Of a stretch of 49,438 nt of DNA, positions 8,918-16,334 are shown piece after piece. The translations under genes and the position numbers were made by a program. Positions within the stretch are counted from its first letter, which is position 1. Each line of letters opens with the position of its first letter. The stretch is taken from contig NZ_PDOA01000024.1 of assembly GCF_003116135.1 (NCBI RefSeq), forward strand, positions 1 to 49,438. Direction: 5' to 3'. The stretch comes from Teichococcus aestuarii. Lineage in GTDB: Bacteria; Pseudomonadota; Alphaproteobacteria; Acetobacterales; Acetobacteraceae. Below the pieces are notes generated by a model, which was not told the origin of the DNA, did not search any database, and saw only the letters and a program-made list of their open reading frames with translations.

Positions 8918-10219
8918 ATGCCGGCCCCGGACGCCACGCTGCGCGATCTCCGGGCCACGCTCGCCAGGATCGAGCGCGGCGGCCCGGGCGAGACGCAGCC
9001 CTCCCTTTCCCTCTCTCCTCCAATCGATGAGCACCTGCCCGGCGGCGGCCTGGCGCGCGGCGCGCTGCACGAGGTCCAGGCCACCGATGACTGGGCCCGG
9101 CGCCGCGGCCACCGCTACGGAACCATCCTCGTTGACCTGGAGCGCAATCGGGTGCTCGATCTTCTGCCCGACCGGCAGGCGGAGACCCTGAGTGGCTGGC
9201 TGCGCCGGCATCCTGGCATCGAGGTCATCGCCCGCGACCGGGCCTGCGCCTATGCCGATGGCGCTCGCCAGGGCGCGCCCAGCGCTGTGCAGGTTGCCGA
9301 CCGCTGGCATCTGCTCCGCAACCTCGGCGATGCCGTCCAGGCGGTGGTGGAGCGCCACCATGCTGTCATTCGACGGGTCGGGAGGGACGTGGTGGCTGAT
9401 GGCGCCATCAGAACGGCGGCAGCTGTTGCCACCCTGGCCATTCCCTCCGCGGCCCAGCCGCGCAAAGCGTCCGGACAGTCGTGGCGGCAGGCGCGCTACG
9501 AGGAAGCCGCCCGAATGCACGCCGCTGGCGCCTCTATCAGCCACGTGGCCCGCCAGCTTGGCGCCGATCGCAAGACGCTCCGTCGCTGGCTGCGGGCCGG
9601 AGTTGCCCCAAGCTGGCGCATGCCGCGGCGAGGCAGCATCCTTGATCGATACCACGCCACCCTTGAGCGGCGCTGGGCGGAGGGCTGCCGCAACGCGGCC
9701 CGGCTGTGGCGGGAACTGGTGCGCGCTGGCTTTGCAGGTCGTCCTTCCGTTGTCAGGGCCTGGGCTACCGAGCGGCGTCGGCACGAGCCTGCCGCATCGC
9801 CGGCCGGAGCAGCCGGAGGGCAGAGCTGGCAGCGACCGCCATTTCGATGCACGACGCGCCTGCTCATGGCAGGCAGCGAGTTGCTAGCCGACCCAGACCG
9901 TACATTCGTCACACGCCTGCTGGAGAAAGCACCGGCGCTGCAGGCAACGATAGGTGCCGCAAAGCGCATCATCCGCCTGCTGCGGCGGCAAAGTGACGAC
10001 AGGCTCGATGAGCCGCTGGACGACGCTGCCGCCACCCCTCTCGCAAGCTTCGTCGCCGAGTTGCGCAAAGACATCGCGGCTGTGCAAGCCGCACTTGATC
10101 TGCCCTGGAGTACCAGCCCTGTCGAGGGGCAGATCAACCGGCTCAAGATGACCAAGCGCACCATGTACGGCCGCGCGAGCTTCGAGCTCCTCCGCGCCCG
10201 CGTCCTCCATGCCACATGA
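8918..10219 (+). pseudogene. Chimera: imuA N-terminus fused in frame to a 5'-truncated ISL3 transposase
   Basis: 433 codons without a stop. Residues 1-55 (LRATLARIER...HLPGGGLARGALHEV) resemble the start of ImuA, the RecA-like partner of the ImuB/DnaE2 mutagenic polymerase. From about residue 57 (DDWARRRGHRYGTILVDLE) the sequence is an ISL3-family DDE transposase to its natural end. The ISL3 zinc-ribbon N-terminus is missing, so transposition is unlikely, but the chimera keeps a LexA box and an intact frame. The rest of imuA, and imuB and dnaE2, are absent from the window. Confidence 0.75.
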
Positions 10220-10261
10220 CATCGAACAGCAGCACGGGAAATGCGGGAGAACCCGGTTCTC
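9083..10261 (+). mobile_element. ISL3-family element, 5'-truncated
   Basis: The left boundary is the protein-level junction inside the imuA chimera. On the right, the sequence after the transposase stop (AACAGCAGCACGGGAAATGC, then GGGAGAACCC) is the terminal repeat; a related one occurs at the other ISL3 fragment near 42719. The left terminal repeat and the transposase N-terminus are lost, so it is not a functional unit. Confidence 0.7.
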
Positions 10262-10273
10262 AGTGGCAATCAA

Positions 10274-10485
10274 CAGCTTGGCTATTCGCAGGCAGTGGCC
10301 GTGGCGGCGAGCGGGCCGCGATGATCTACGCGCTCATCACCACCGCGAAGCTGAACGACGTCGACCCGCGCGCCTGGCTCGCCGATGTGCTCGCCCGCAT
10401 CGCCGACCATCCTGCCTCCAGGCTCGATGAACTTCTGCCCTGGAACTGGCAGCGCTCCCGAATGCCTGCGACCGCCGCCGCCTAA
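10274..10485 (+). pseudogene. IS66 TnpC transposase, C-terminal fragment
   Basis: The frame WLFAGSGRGGERAAMIYALI, followed by TAKLNDVDPRAWLADVL and a closing LDELLPWNW, is the conserved C-terminus of IS66 transposases. The 5' side is replaced by the end of the ISL3 element, so about 70 codons remain. It is not functional. Confidence 0.85.
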
Positions 10486-10527
10486 ACGTCAATCGCGGCA
10501 ATCACCGGATGAGTACCTCCATCAGCG

Positions 10528-10680
10528 GCTGGAGCAGCTGCTTCGGGGCTTCAATGCCGCCTACAATGCCCGCCGTAGGCTCACTCGTGGCAAGCCTGAA
10601 GGGCAGGCTGGGCCAGAAGACATCGCCAGGGCCTGCCTCATCGTGGAAAGCGCCAAGGACGTCTCACAACCCGACACTCG
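10528..10680 (+). pseudogene. IS481-type transposase remnant with internal deletion
   Basis: RLEQLLRGFNAAYNARR, then GPEDIARACLIVESAKD and VSQPDT, closely matches the C-terminus of the intact IS481 transposase at 33059, except that roughly 70 bases between the two blocks are deleted. The end CCGACA corresponds to the right end of that element. It is a decayed relative of the full copy. Confidence 0.75.
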
Positions 10681-10740
10681 CAGATCTCCGGCGAGATATG
10701 GGATGGAAGGGCTAGCTCTGCCTAGCGAGCAAGCGTGCTG

Positions 10741-11169
10741 TTGATGCGTCGGGTCGCCTCGTTCCAAAGCTGCCGCGGATCGAGCGCTTATTGCTGACAA
10801 TTATGGGGCTGCAGGCCTGGCCTAATCAATCCGACCAGCAGGCAGAAATCTGCACCCGGACAGGGGAAGGGGAGCAGGGGTCTGTGCCCCTAGGAACCCC
10901 GGGAGCACCGGAGAACAGGGGAGCACACGGAGCACGCGAGCACATGGAGCACCCGAAAATCTATTCATCTGACTGATATTGCTTTCGAATATTAAAATAA
11001 CCTGCGCCAAATCGCGCGTCCCATGAGAGCAAGGGCAGCAAATTCGCTATATCCAGTGCCCCCTACTGCCTCTTTAAGGCGATCCAATCCCGCGTTCTGC
11101 TGCGCCCAACCAATCATGTTCAGGACAGCGGCGCCATGGCATTTGGTCATCAGCAAGACTGTGCAGTGG
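10741..11169. other. Intergenic stretch, no gene seen
   Basis: It contains a repeated AGCAC/GGAGCAC word cluster (10900-10955) and an AT-rich patch (10960-11000) that could be the promoter of the following gene. No protein with recognisable features is encoded on either strand. Confidence 0.4.
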
Positions 11170-11763
11170 ATGAAGGTGATGGCTAACGGACGACAATCAA
11201 AGGCTAAACGGGCGAACATGGCTGAACGGGCTCAGCAGATGATGGAGGTGCACTTTCCGAATGTCTCGCCGGTCTTCCTGTGGCATCGCAAGAAGAACGA
11301 CGGCTTCACCACCATCCTCCGCACCATGCCCATCATCATGCAGGCGATCGACGATAACTCGAAGGGCACGCCGGCCGGGCACACCTTACTTTCGCTGTGG
11401 GCACGATCACCCGATCACTCGGTTGTGGTGATCGAGAACCCGTCTACCTTTGCCGCCGAAGCAGGCTTCATTGGCGAGCGCGCCGTAGATACGTGGCGCA
11501 AGCGCATGAAGAAGCTGCGTGAGATGTGGATGATCACGACGAAAGAGGGGCCATCGGGTGAATTCCATTATGTGCTTCTATGGAATCCCAACGTCGGCCT
11601 CGAATACATGAGGATGGCGAAGAAAGTACAGGACGGAGTTTATGGTCGATTTATTGATCAACTTATGGAAATTGGCGCATATTCAGATCTAGAAGAATTT
11701 CGCGAGTTTCTAAAGGAACACCAAGAAGCGGAAGCGCAGAAAGCTGCAGCGACTACAGTATAA
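11170..11763 (+). CDS. Winged-helix-like plasmid protein of unknown function
   Basis: 197 aa from MKVMANGRQS; a start at 11179 is equally likely. The middle part (LLSLWARSPDHSVVVIEN, FAAEAGFIGERAVDTWRK, LREMWMITTKEGPSGEFHY) has the spacing of a winged helix with a beta wing, reminiscent of RepA/RepC initiator domains. The C-terminus is an acidic helix. Codon usage is less GC-rich at the 3' end. It could be a small replication initiator or a regulator. It is followed by a terminator. Confidence 0.55.
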   Translation: MKVMANGRQSKAKRANMAERAQQMMEVHFPNVSPVFLWHRKKNDGFTTILRTMPIIMQAIDDNSKGTPAGHTLLSLWARSPDHSVVVIENPSTFAAEAGFIGERAVDTWRKRMKKLREMWMITTKEGPSGEFHYVLLWNPNVGLEYMRMAKKVQDGVYGRFIDQLMEIGAYSDLEEFREFLKEHQEAEAQKAAATTV

Positions 11764-11795
11764 ATGCAAGAATAGAACAGAATTCAAGCAAAGAA

Positions 11796-11818
11796 AAACC
11801 CCGCTTAGGGCGGGGTTT
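11796..11818. terminator. Rho-independent terminator, probably bidirectional
   Basis: AAACCCCGC, loop TTAGG, GCGGGGTTT: a perfect 9-bp stem 32 bases after the preceding stop. The run of T is better on the minus strand (TTTTTCTTT) than on the plus strand. Confidence 0.85.
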
Positions 11819-11890
11819 CTCAGGATCTTCTGCTGTCCTCGGGAGGAGGCTTACGCCAACAAGACCCAAGGCTAGTGGTATCTATATAGG

Positions 11891-12574
11891 ATGGAATCAG
11901 TCGTGTTGTCAATGAAAGAGCAGATTGTCGCTGTGAAGGGAGCCCTCTCGCCTGCGAGGGTGGGCACCTACGAGACGGCAGCCGGCACGCAGGGCGACAC
12001 CGACCCTTCCGCGCTGAACCTCTATATCTGGAACGCCCAGATCTCGGGAGCGTTCCTGACACCTCTGCATATCTGTGAGGTGGTGCTGCGCAACGCGGTC
12101 GCGGATGCGGTCGAACAGCTCTATGGCGCACGCTGGCCCTGGGCACCAGGTTTCGAGCAGAGCCTTCCAACACCGCGTGCCGGATATAATCCGCGCCAGG
12201 ACCTGTTCAACGGCCGCCGAAATGCTCACTCGGTGGGCAAGGTCATCCCCGAGCTGAAGTTCATGTTCTGGCAGAGCATGTTCACCCGCAGGCATGACGT
12301 GCGGCTTTGGAAGCCCTACCTTCGCGGTGTGCTTCCCGGCCTCGATGCTACCAAGCCGATCGCGGATCTGCGAAAGGAGATCTATGACGATCTGGAGCAT
12401 GTGCGGTTGCTTCGCAACCGGATCGCCCATCACGAGCCCATCTTCACCCGCAACCTACCGGATGATCTACAGCGCATTTACCGGCTGATTGGGCTGCGAT
12501 CCCAGGAAGCTACCGCATGGGTGATGTTGCACCATGATGCCCAGCTTCAGGCGCTCCTGCAGGCCAAGCCATAG
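11891..12574 (+). CDS. Abi-family HEPN-domain protein (putative abortive infection)
   Basis: 227 aa. Near the C-terminus, LLRNRIAHHEPIF contains the R-x4-H motif of HEPN ribonucleases, and the N-terminal part (ALNLYIWNAQISGAFLTPLH, EVVLRNAVADAVE) fits the Abi_2/AbiF-like architecture. Proteins of this kind are RNases in phage abortive infection or toxin-antitoxin systems. No antitoxin or partner gene is visible next to it. It starts 73 bases after the terminator and has its own AT-rich upstream region. Confidence 0.75.
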   Translation: MESVVLSMKEQIVAVKGALSPARVGTYETAAGTQGDTDPSALNLYIWNAQISGAFLTPLHICEVVLRNAVADAVEQLYGARWPWAPGFEQSLPTPRAGYNPRQDLFNGRRNAHSVGKVIPELKFMFWQSMFTRRHDVRLWKPYLRGVLPGLDATKPIADLRKEIYDDLEHVRLLRNRIAHHEPIFTRNLPDDLQRIYRLIGLRSQEATAWVMLHHDAQLQALLQAKP

Positions 12575-12784
12575 CATGGCCTGCAAACCCATTGCCCATT
12601 TGCCAGCAATTTACATTGTCAGCAATATAGCTTTCACCGTTCCCGCATACTATTGGCACCCGCCCGGGGTGCCAATGTTCAACCAATTCAGCTCGCGGGC
12701 GATCTTGCGCCGGCCTTTGCCCCTGCAGCCGCCAGCCATGAGGTCCAATGCCCGCGGCGCCGGCCGCTCCAAGAGCCCTTGCGG

Positions 12785-12929
12785 TATTGGCCAGCTTCAG
12801 CGCATCGAGCGGGCGTCCTGCGATGGACACCCTGAAGGGCAGCAAGCTCACGAACTGAAGGAGCTGCGTTTCACGGCCGACGATGGGGTATGGCGAATTG
12901 CCTTTGCCTTCGGCGGTCGTAGACATTGA
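12785..12929 (+). pseudogene. Decayed RelE/HigB-type toxin gene
   Basis: Two frames together resemble a HigB/RelE toxin: SSGRPAMDTLKGSKLTN in one frame, then LKELRFTADDGVWRIAFAF after a one-base shift near 12856. Intact members have ...DTLKGS..NMKELRF...GVWRVAFAFDP. The gene stops early at 12929 and no antitoxin frame follows. This is evidently the remains of a toxin-antitoxin module. Confidence 0.55.
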
Positions 12930-13069
12930 AGAATCCAGGCTGGCTCCCGTTTACTGAAGCTAATGAATTAGGTCAGCATTGCCCGCTCGAGGTTTCCGAG
13001 ACATTTGGCTGATCCACAACAGCGTACTGGACTTCGGTAGGAAAACGAGAGCTGGATTCTAGAAGGACT

Positions 13070-14017
13070 CTAGCATTTTGGCAGAGAGCGAGATGCCACC
13101 AGTGTGAGCCGTCCGTTTCGCCCGGCCACCGGGGGATGGCTGGGCTTTAGGAGTAGACCTCGCTCCTCCTCGTCGATTTGGGCATCAGGGTAGACAGCGA
13201 GAGCCAATGAGAGGGTCTCGCGAAATTTACGGCGGAAGTTGTCAATCCTACCATAGCCCTGCCCAAACTGTGCGTAGAGCGCCCGCCAAGATACTGGTGT
13301 TGGCCCGCTCAGGGCATGTAACCGGTAGGCTAGCCAGCAATACACATCTAGTGCCATTGAGTTATTAGCGAGCTGCCGTACCGCTGATTCTTCGATAGGT
13401 ACGGGATGTTTTTTTAGCTGATCGTAGAAGGTCTGCGACAGCGTAGCGGTCTCGATAAACATCGAGCCCTTCTTATCGCCATCGTCTACGAACATCGCGG
13501 TATCTAGGATAAGCTGGTTGACCAGCCCTGCCCGCCCACCCTGCATGATCTGAAAGGACATACGGCAGCGGCTGATACGGTCAGCTTGGTCCCGTACGTC
13601 CCTCATGGATTTGCCGCCGATAGGAATAGATAGTCGCCGTAGCCAGGCGTGTAGTGAGCGTCCCAGTTCGATTTCGCGTGAGCTAGTGCGGAGCGCCTCT
13701 GATTGCAAATAGAGCAGAATCAGCCGGGCACGTGAGCCGTAGGGTACGCCGACATGCATAGGCGGACCGTCCTCGACTACCCGCACGCCGGGCTGCACTA
13801 TCAGCGTAACTCGGTCATTCTTTACTTGCCAGAGCGCATCGTCCGCTAAACGCTTGTGCGGTAAGGCCGCTAGTGCCCAGCCAGAATAGAGATAGCCAGT
13901 ATCAGCGTCCTCGCAGGCCAGATAGGCTGCAGCGGTATCGACCACTGTGCGGTCAATGTCGGCTTCAAGTGCCTTTTCTCTGCCGAACTCCAGCAGAAGC
14001 TGGTGGACGCTGCCCAT
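13070..14017 (-). CDS. repA: RepA-family plasmid replication initiator
   Basis: 315 aa. The region VGVPYGSRARLILLYLQSEA, with RSLHAWLRRLSIPIGG and MALDVYCWLAYRLHAL, is characteristic of plasmid RepA_C initiators, which bind iterons and open the origin. It is homologous to the truncated gene at 34056-34922, with the same motifs in the same order. It reads away from the repeat-rich region at 14078-14296 and the par operon, a typical initiator/iteron/partition layout. The start ATG at 14017 is the first in frame. Base composition is less GC-rich than the virB and copper genes, suggesting separate ancestry. Confidence 0.85.
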   Translation of the reverse strand: MGSVHQLLLEFGREKALEADIDRTVVDTAAAYLACEDADTGYLYSGWALAALPHKRLADDALWQVKNDRVTLIVQPGVRVVEDGPPMHVGVPYGSRARLILLYLQSEALRTSSREIELGRSLHAWLRRLSIPIGGKSMRDVRDQADRISRCRMSFQIMQGGRAGLVNQLILDTAMFVDDGDKKGSMFIETATLSQTFYDQLKKHPVPIEESAVRQLANNSMALDVYCWLAYRLHALSGPTPVSWRALYAQFGQGYGRIDNFRRKFRETLSLALAVYPDAQIDEEERGLLLKPSHPPVAGRNGRLTLVASRSLPKC

Positions 14018-14077
14018 TGGCCCCTATCCCTCTCCTGAGCCTATTGCTTTGTACCCGAACCAGCCGGCCTGCAAATG

Positions 14078-14296
14078 CTGGACTCTGGAAGGGATAGCTA
14101 GAGCTATTTGGTTATATTCTAGTATTGCCTTCCAGAGTCCAGTGGATAACAATTATAACGCACTGATTATGCTTGGCATCCCAAAGCTTTGCTCCTACCA
14201 AAGATCAGGTGAATCCTCCCAAAGTTCAGCCCAGGGGGGGATAACTGCGGGAACAGACTCGGCGAGCACGATCCCAGCACCCTCCCAGAGTCCAGT
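14078..14296. repeat. Iteron-like repeats upstream of repA, putative origin
   Basis: CTGGACTCTGGAAGG at 14078-14092 is the perfect inverse of CCTTCCAGAGTCCAG at 14128-14142. The core recurs as CCCAGAGTCCAG at 14284-14295, and a diverged copy CCTCCCAAAGTTCAG lies at about 14214-14228. Spacing and position directly upstream of a RepA-type gene are what iteron-controlled origins show. Confidence 0.65.
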
Positions 14297-14587
14297 CTTG
14301 AGATGAGTATTGATCTGCGGCTTAGCAGTGGAGGTGCCTGCCCTCCAAGCCACTCGGCCTGCGGTGGTGGCTAGGGGTGTTGACGCGACGAAATGATGAG
14401 GCGGACCCGTTGGTATTTCAGCGAGGTAAAGCTGCTGGAGAAGAAGGAGCCCCTCCACTTGATATTCTTCAAGGAATGCCGCCTGAGCGGTAGATCAAGG
14501 AAAACATATTCAAAGGTATAGGTTCGAACGAATGATTGACTGATTGCAATCACTCATTCAATCATGAGTGTAAGAATAAGGGATTGA

Positions 14588-15205
14588 ATGATGCACGTTC
14601 TAGTACTGGCGAGCCGCAAGGGCGGGGTGGGCAAGACCACCATCGCCTGCCATCTCGCCGTGGAGGCCGAGCGCAGCGGCGCCGGGCCGGTCGCGGTGAT
14701 CGACACCGACCCGATGCAAGGTATGGCGCAGTGGTGGGACAGCCGCACCGAGGAGACCCCGGCGCTGATCAAGGGCACGGTGGCCGAGGCCATCCCGACG
14801 CTGAAGAAGCAGGGCTTCAAGCTGCTGGTGGTCGATACCCCGCCTTCCATCGGGCCGGAGGTGGCCGAGGCCATCAAGCACGCCTCGCTGGTGATGATCC
14901 CGGTGCAGGCCAGCCCCAACGACCTGCGCGCAGTCGGCTCCACCGTTGAGGTGGTGAACGCCGCGAAGAAACCGCTCTCCTTCATCATCAACCGGGTGAA
15001 GCCGCGCGTGCGGCTGACCACCCAGGCCTATGAGGCACTGAGTCCGCACGGCACCATCGCGCCGCTGCTGGCCGACCGCACCGACTACGCAGCCGCCATG
15101 GTCGATGGGCTGACCGCCCCCGAGCTGGGCGGCAAGGGGCCAGTGCCGGAGGAGATCGGTGCCCTATGGGAATACACCGCAAAACGCCTGGAGCTGACCC
15201 CATGA
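14588..15205 (+). CDS. parA: ParA-family plasmid partition ATPase
   Basis: 205 aa. The deviant Walker A KGGVGKTT is at residues 11-18, the A' motif around VIDTDPMQG at 38-46, and Walker B LLVVDTPPS at 79-87. It lacks an N-terminal HTH, so it belongs to the short ParF-like class that uses a separate small DNA-binding partner. AAGGG lies 6 bases before the ATG. The stop overlaps the next gene (ATGA). ParA gradients on the nucleoid position plasmid copies. Confidence 0.92.
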   Translation: MMHVLVLASRKGGVGKTTIACHLAVEAERSGAGPVAVIDTDPMQGMAQWWDSRTEETPALIKGTVAEAIPTLKKQGFKLLVVDTPPSIGPEVAEAIKHASLVMIPVQASPNDLRAVGSTVEVVNAAKKPLSFIINRVKPRVRLTTQAYEALSPHGTIAPLLADRTDYAAAMVDGLTAPELGGKGPVPEEIGALWEYTAKRLELTP

Positions 15206-15477
15206 GCAAGCGTCCCCTGTCGCCCCTGTCCCTTGGATCTACCCTGGCCGCCAAGGGGGAAGGCACCACCCCGGAGAACCCGGTCCCTACGGTAGTGGCA
15301 CCGCCCCCGCAGCCGGCACCACCTCCTGCCACCGAGCCCCGCATCCTGCTGTCCTACCGGCCGCGCGTGTCGGTCCACGACAAGCTGCGCCGGCTGAGCT
15401 TCGATACCCGCCGCTCCATGCAGGAGATGGTCGACGAAGCCGTCGAGACATGGCTGGCCGGGCAGGGGCGTGACTGA
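15202..15477 (+). CDS. ParG-like ribbon-helix-helix partition/regulator protein
   Basis: 91 aa. The N-terminal 50 residues are flexible, Pro/Ala-rich. The C-terminal part RVSVHDKLRRLSFDTRRSMQ, then EMVDEAVETWL, is an RHH domain. Overlap with parA (ATGA) and small size match ParG-type centromere-binding proteins, which also repress the operon. The GATTGA repeats begin at its own stop codon and are the obvious candidate binding sites. Confidence 0.75.
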   Translation: MSKRPLSPLSLGSTLAAKGEGTTPENPVPTVVAPPPQPAPPPATEPRILLSYRPRVSVHDKLRRLSFDTRRSMQEMVDEAVETWLAGQGRD

Positions 15478-15513
15478 TTGATTGATTGGATGACTGATTG
15501 AGGGAATGACATA

Positions 15514-15813
15514 ATGGCGTCAGATATGGAAAGGTACCAGGAGTTCGTGGACTGGCTGAGAGAGGCCGGCGGGTACAAGACAGTGGAGGTGAGGCGCCTT
15601 GGACGCTGGAAGGGGCTGAAGCAGAGCCAAGCCGGTGTTCAGATCATCGAGGGCAAGATGTTTGACGAAGCTGCGGCTCAGGTGTGGGTCTATGACAACC
15701 TGGGCCCGGCCATCATGGCCTTCCACGGCTGGATCGATAAGGAACCCGAGCCTAGAGGGTGGATCAGCCATCAACCATCAGGGCGCCGGCAGGACAGGAA
15801 AGTTTTTGAGTGA
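15514..15813 (+). CDS. Hypothetical protein, third gene of the par operon
   Basis: 99 aa starting MASDMERYQEFVDWLREAGG. The sequence is soluble, with Trp/Tyr-rich patches (VWVYDNLGPAIMAFHGWID) and a polar C-terminus. The family is not recognised. It lies 36 bases behind parG, separated by a repeat cluster, and ends at another cluster, so it is probably co-transcribed with the partition genes. Confidence 0.6.
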   Translation: MASDMERYQEFVDWLREAGGYKTVEVRRLGRWKGLKQSQAGVQIIEGKMFDEAAAQVWVYDNLGPAIMAFHGWIDKEPEPRGWISHQPSGRRQDRKVFE

Positions 15814-15841
15814 ATGGTTGATTGATTGAAGGAAAGACGTC

Positions 15842-16132
15842 GTGAAGTCGGCGCCCGTAACTTGTCGCTCCGCTGGTTGGTACTGCCTGCAGCTTGGCGT
15901 AGAGAAGGCTCGCAAGGACTTCCCTGGCCAGATCGGGGCGCCGGACCCGGCGAAGGTCGAGGCCGTTTGCCTAGATGAAGCGGCTGGCGAGGCCCGCACT
16001 CTGCATGACCTGGATATCGCCCTGGACGTGATCCACATAGCGCAGATGGGCACGCTGGGCATGGATCAAGCCCGCTTTCACATCAACGCCGTGGATATGG
16101 AAGATGCCATTACCGAAGCGATGAATAAGTGA
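15842..16132 (+). CDS. Hypothetical protein, fourth gene of the par operon
   Basis: 96 aa starting with GTG behind AAGGAAAG. The sequence is acidic and helical (EAAGEARTLHDLDIALDVIH, GMDQARFHINAVDME). The family is not recognised. It is flanked on both sides by the GATTGAATGA-type repeat clusters, so it is placed in the partition operon by context. Confidence 0.55.
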   Translation: MKSAPVTCRSAGWYCLQLGVEKARKDFPGQIGAPDPAKVEAVCLDEAAGEARTLHDLDIALDVIHIAQMGTLGMDQARFHINAVDMEDAITEAMNK

Positions 16133-16168
16133 ATGAATGGATGAATGAACGATTGATTGAATGAGGTC

Positions 16169-16234
16169 ATGAAAGCACCAGAAAAGCCGCCCTCCATCAC
16201 CTGGACACTTCGAAGAACCCGCCGTTGGACCTGA
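16169..16234 (+). pseudogene. Fifth gene of the par operon, truncated
   Basis: An ATG preceded by GAGG at the right distance follows the last repeat cluster. The frame MKAPEKPPSITWTLRRTRR stops after 21 codons. The downstream sequence leads into the IS5 element, so this is probably the start of a gene lost through IS-related rearrangement. Confidence 0.4.
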
Positions 16235-16334
16235 TCAAGGGAGCAATTCGGAGCGCAGTGGTGAATCGGCCGACTGATGGAGCAGGATGACCCGCTCTGT
16301 ACGGCACGCGCCAGTCTCTGGAGGGGCTGCGGTG

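Larger units (their letters stand above)
14530..16167. repeat. Dispersed GATTGAATGA-type repeats in every spacer of the par operon
   Basis: Clusters of (G)ATTGA(T/A)TGA words occur at 14530-14590 (before parA), 15474-15505 (after parG), 15811-15834 and 16133-16163, that is, in the spacers of four successive genes. They run in the same direction and often include the stop or start codons. They could be the centromere (parS/parC) and operator for the RHH protein. That function is inferred. Confidence 0.6.

Noticed and set aside
8597-9784. Open frame of 395 codons on the minus strand
   Set aside because: Antisense to the imuA-ISL3 chimera and the preceding small gene; no recognisable domain.
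12510-12926. 138-codon minus-strand frame
   Set aside because: It is the complement of the decayed toxin region and has no signal or domain.
15474-16163. Possible CRISPR-like array
   Set aside because: The repeats are short, irregular and without uniform spacers, and no cas genes are present; they are better explained as par operon repeats.
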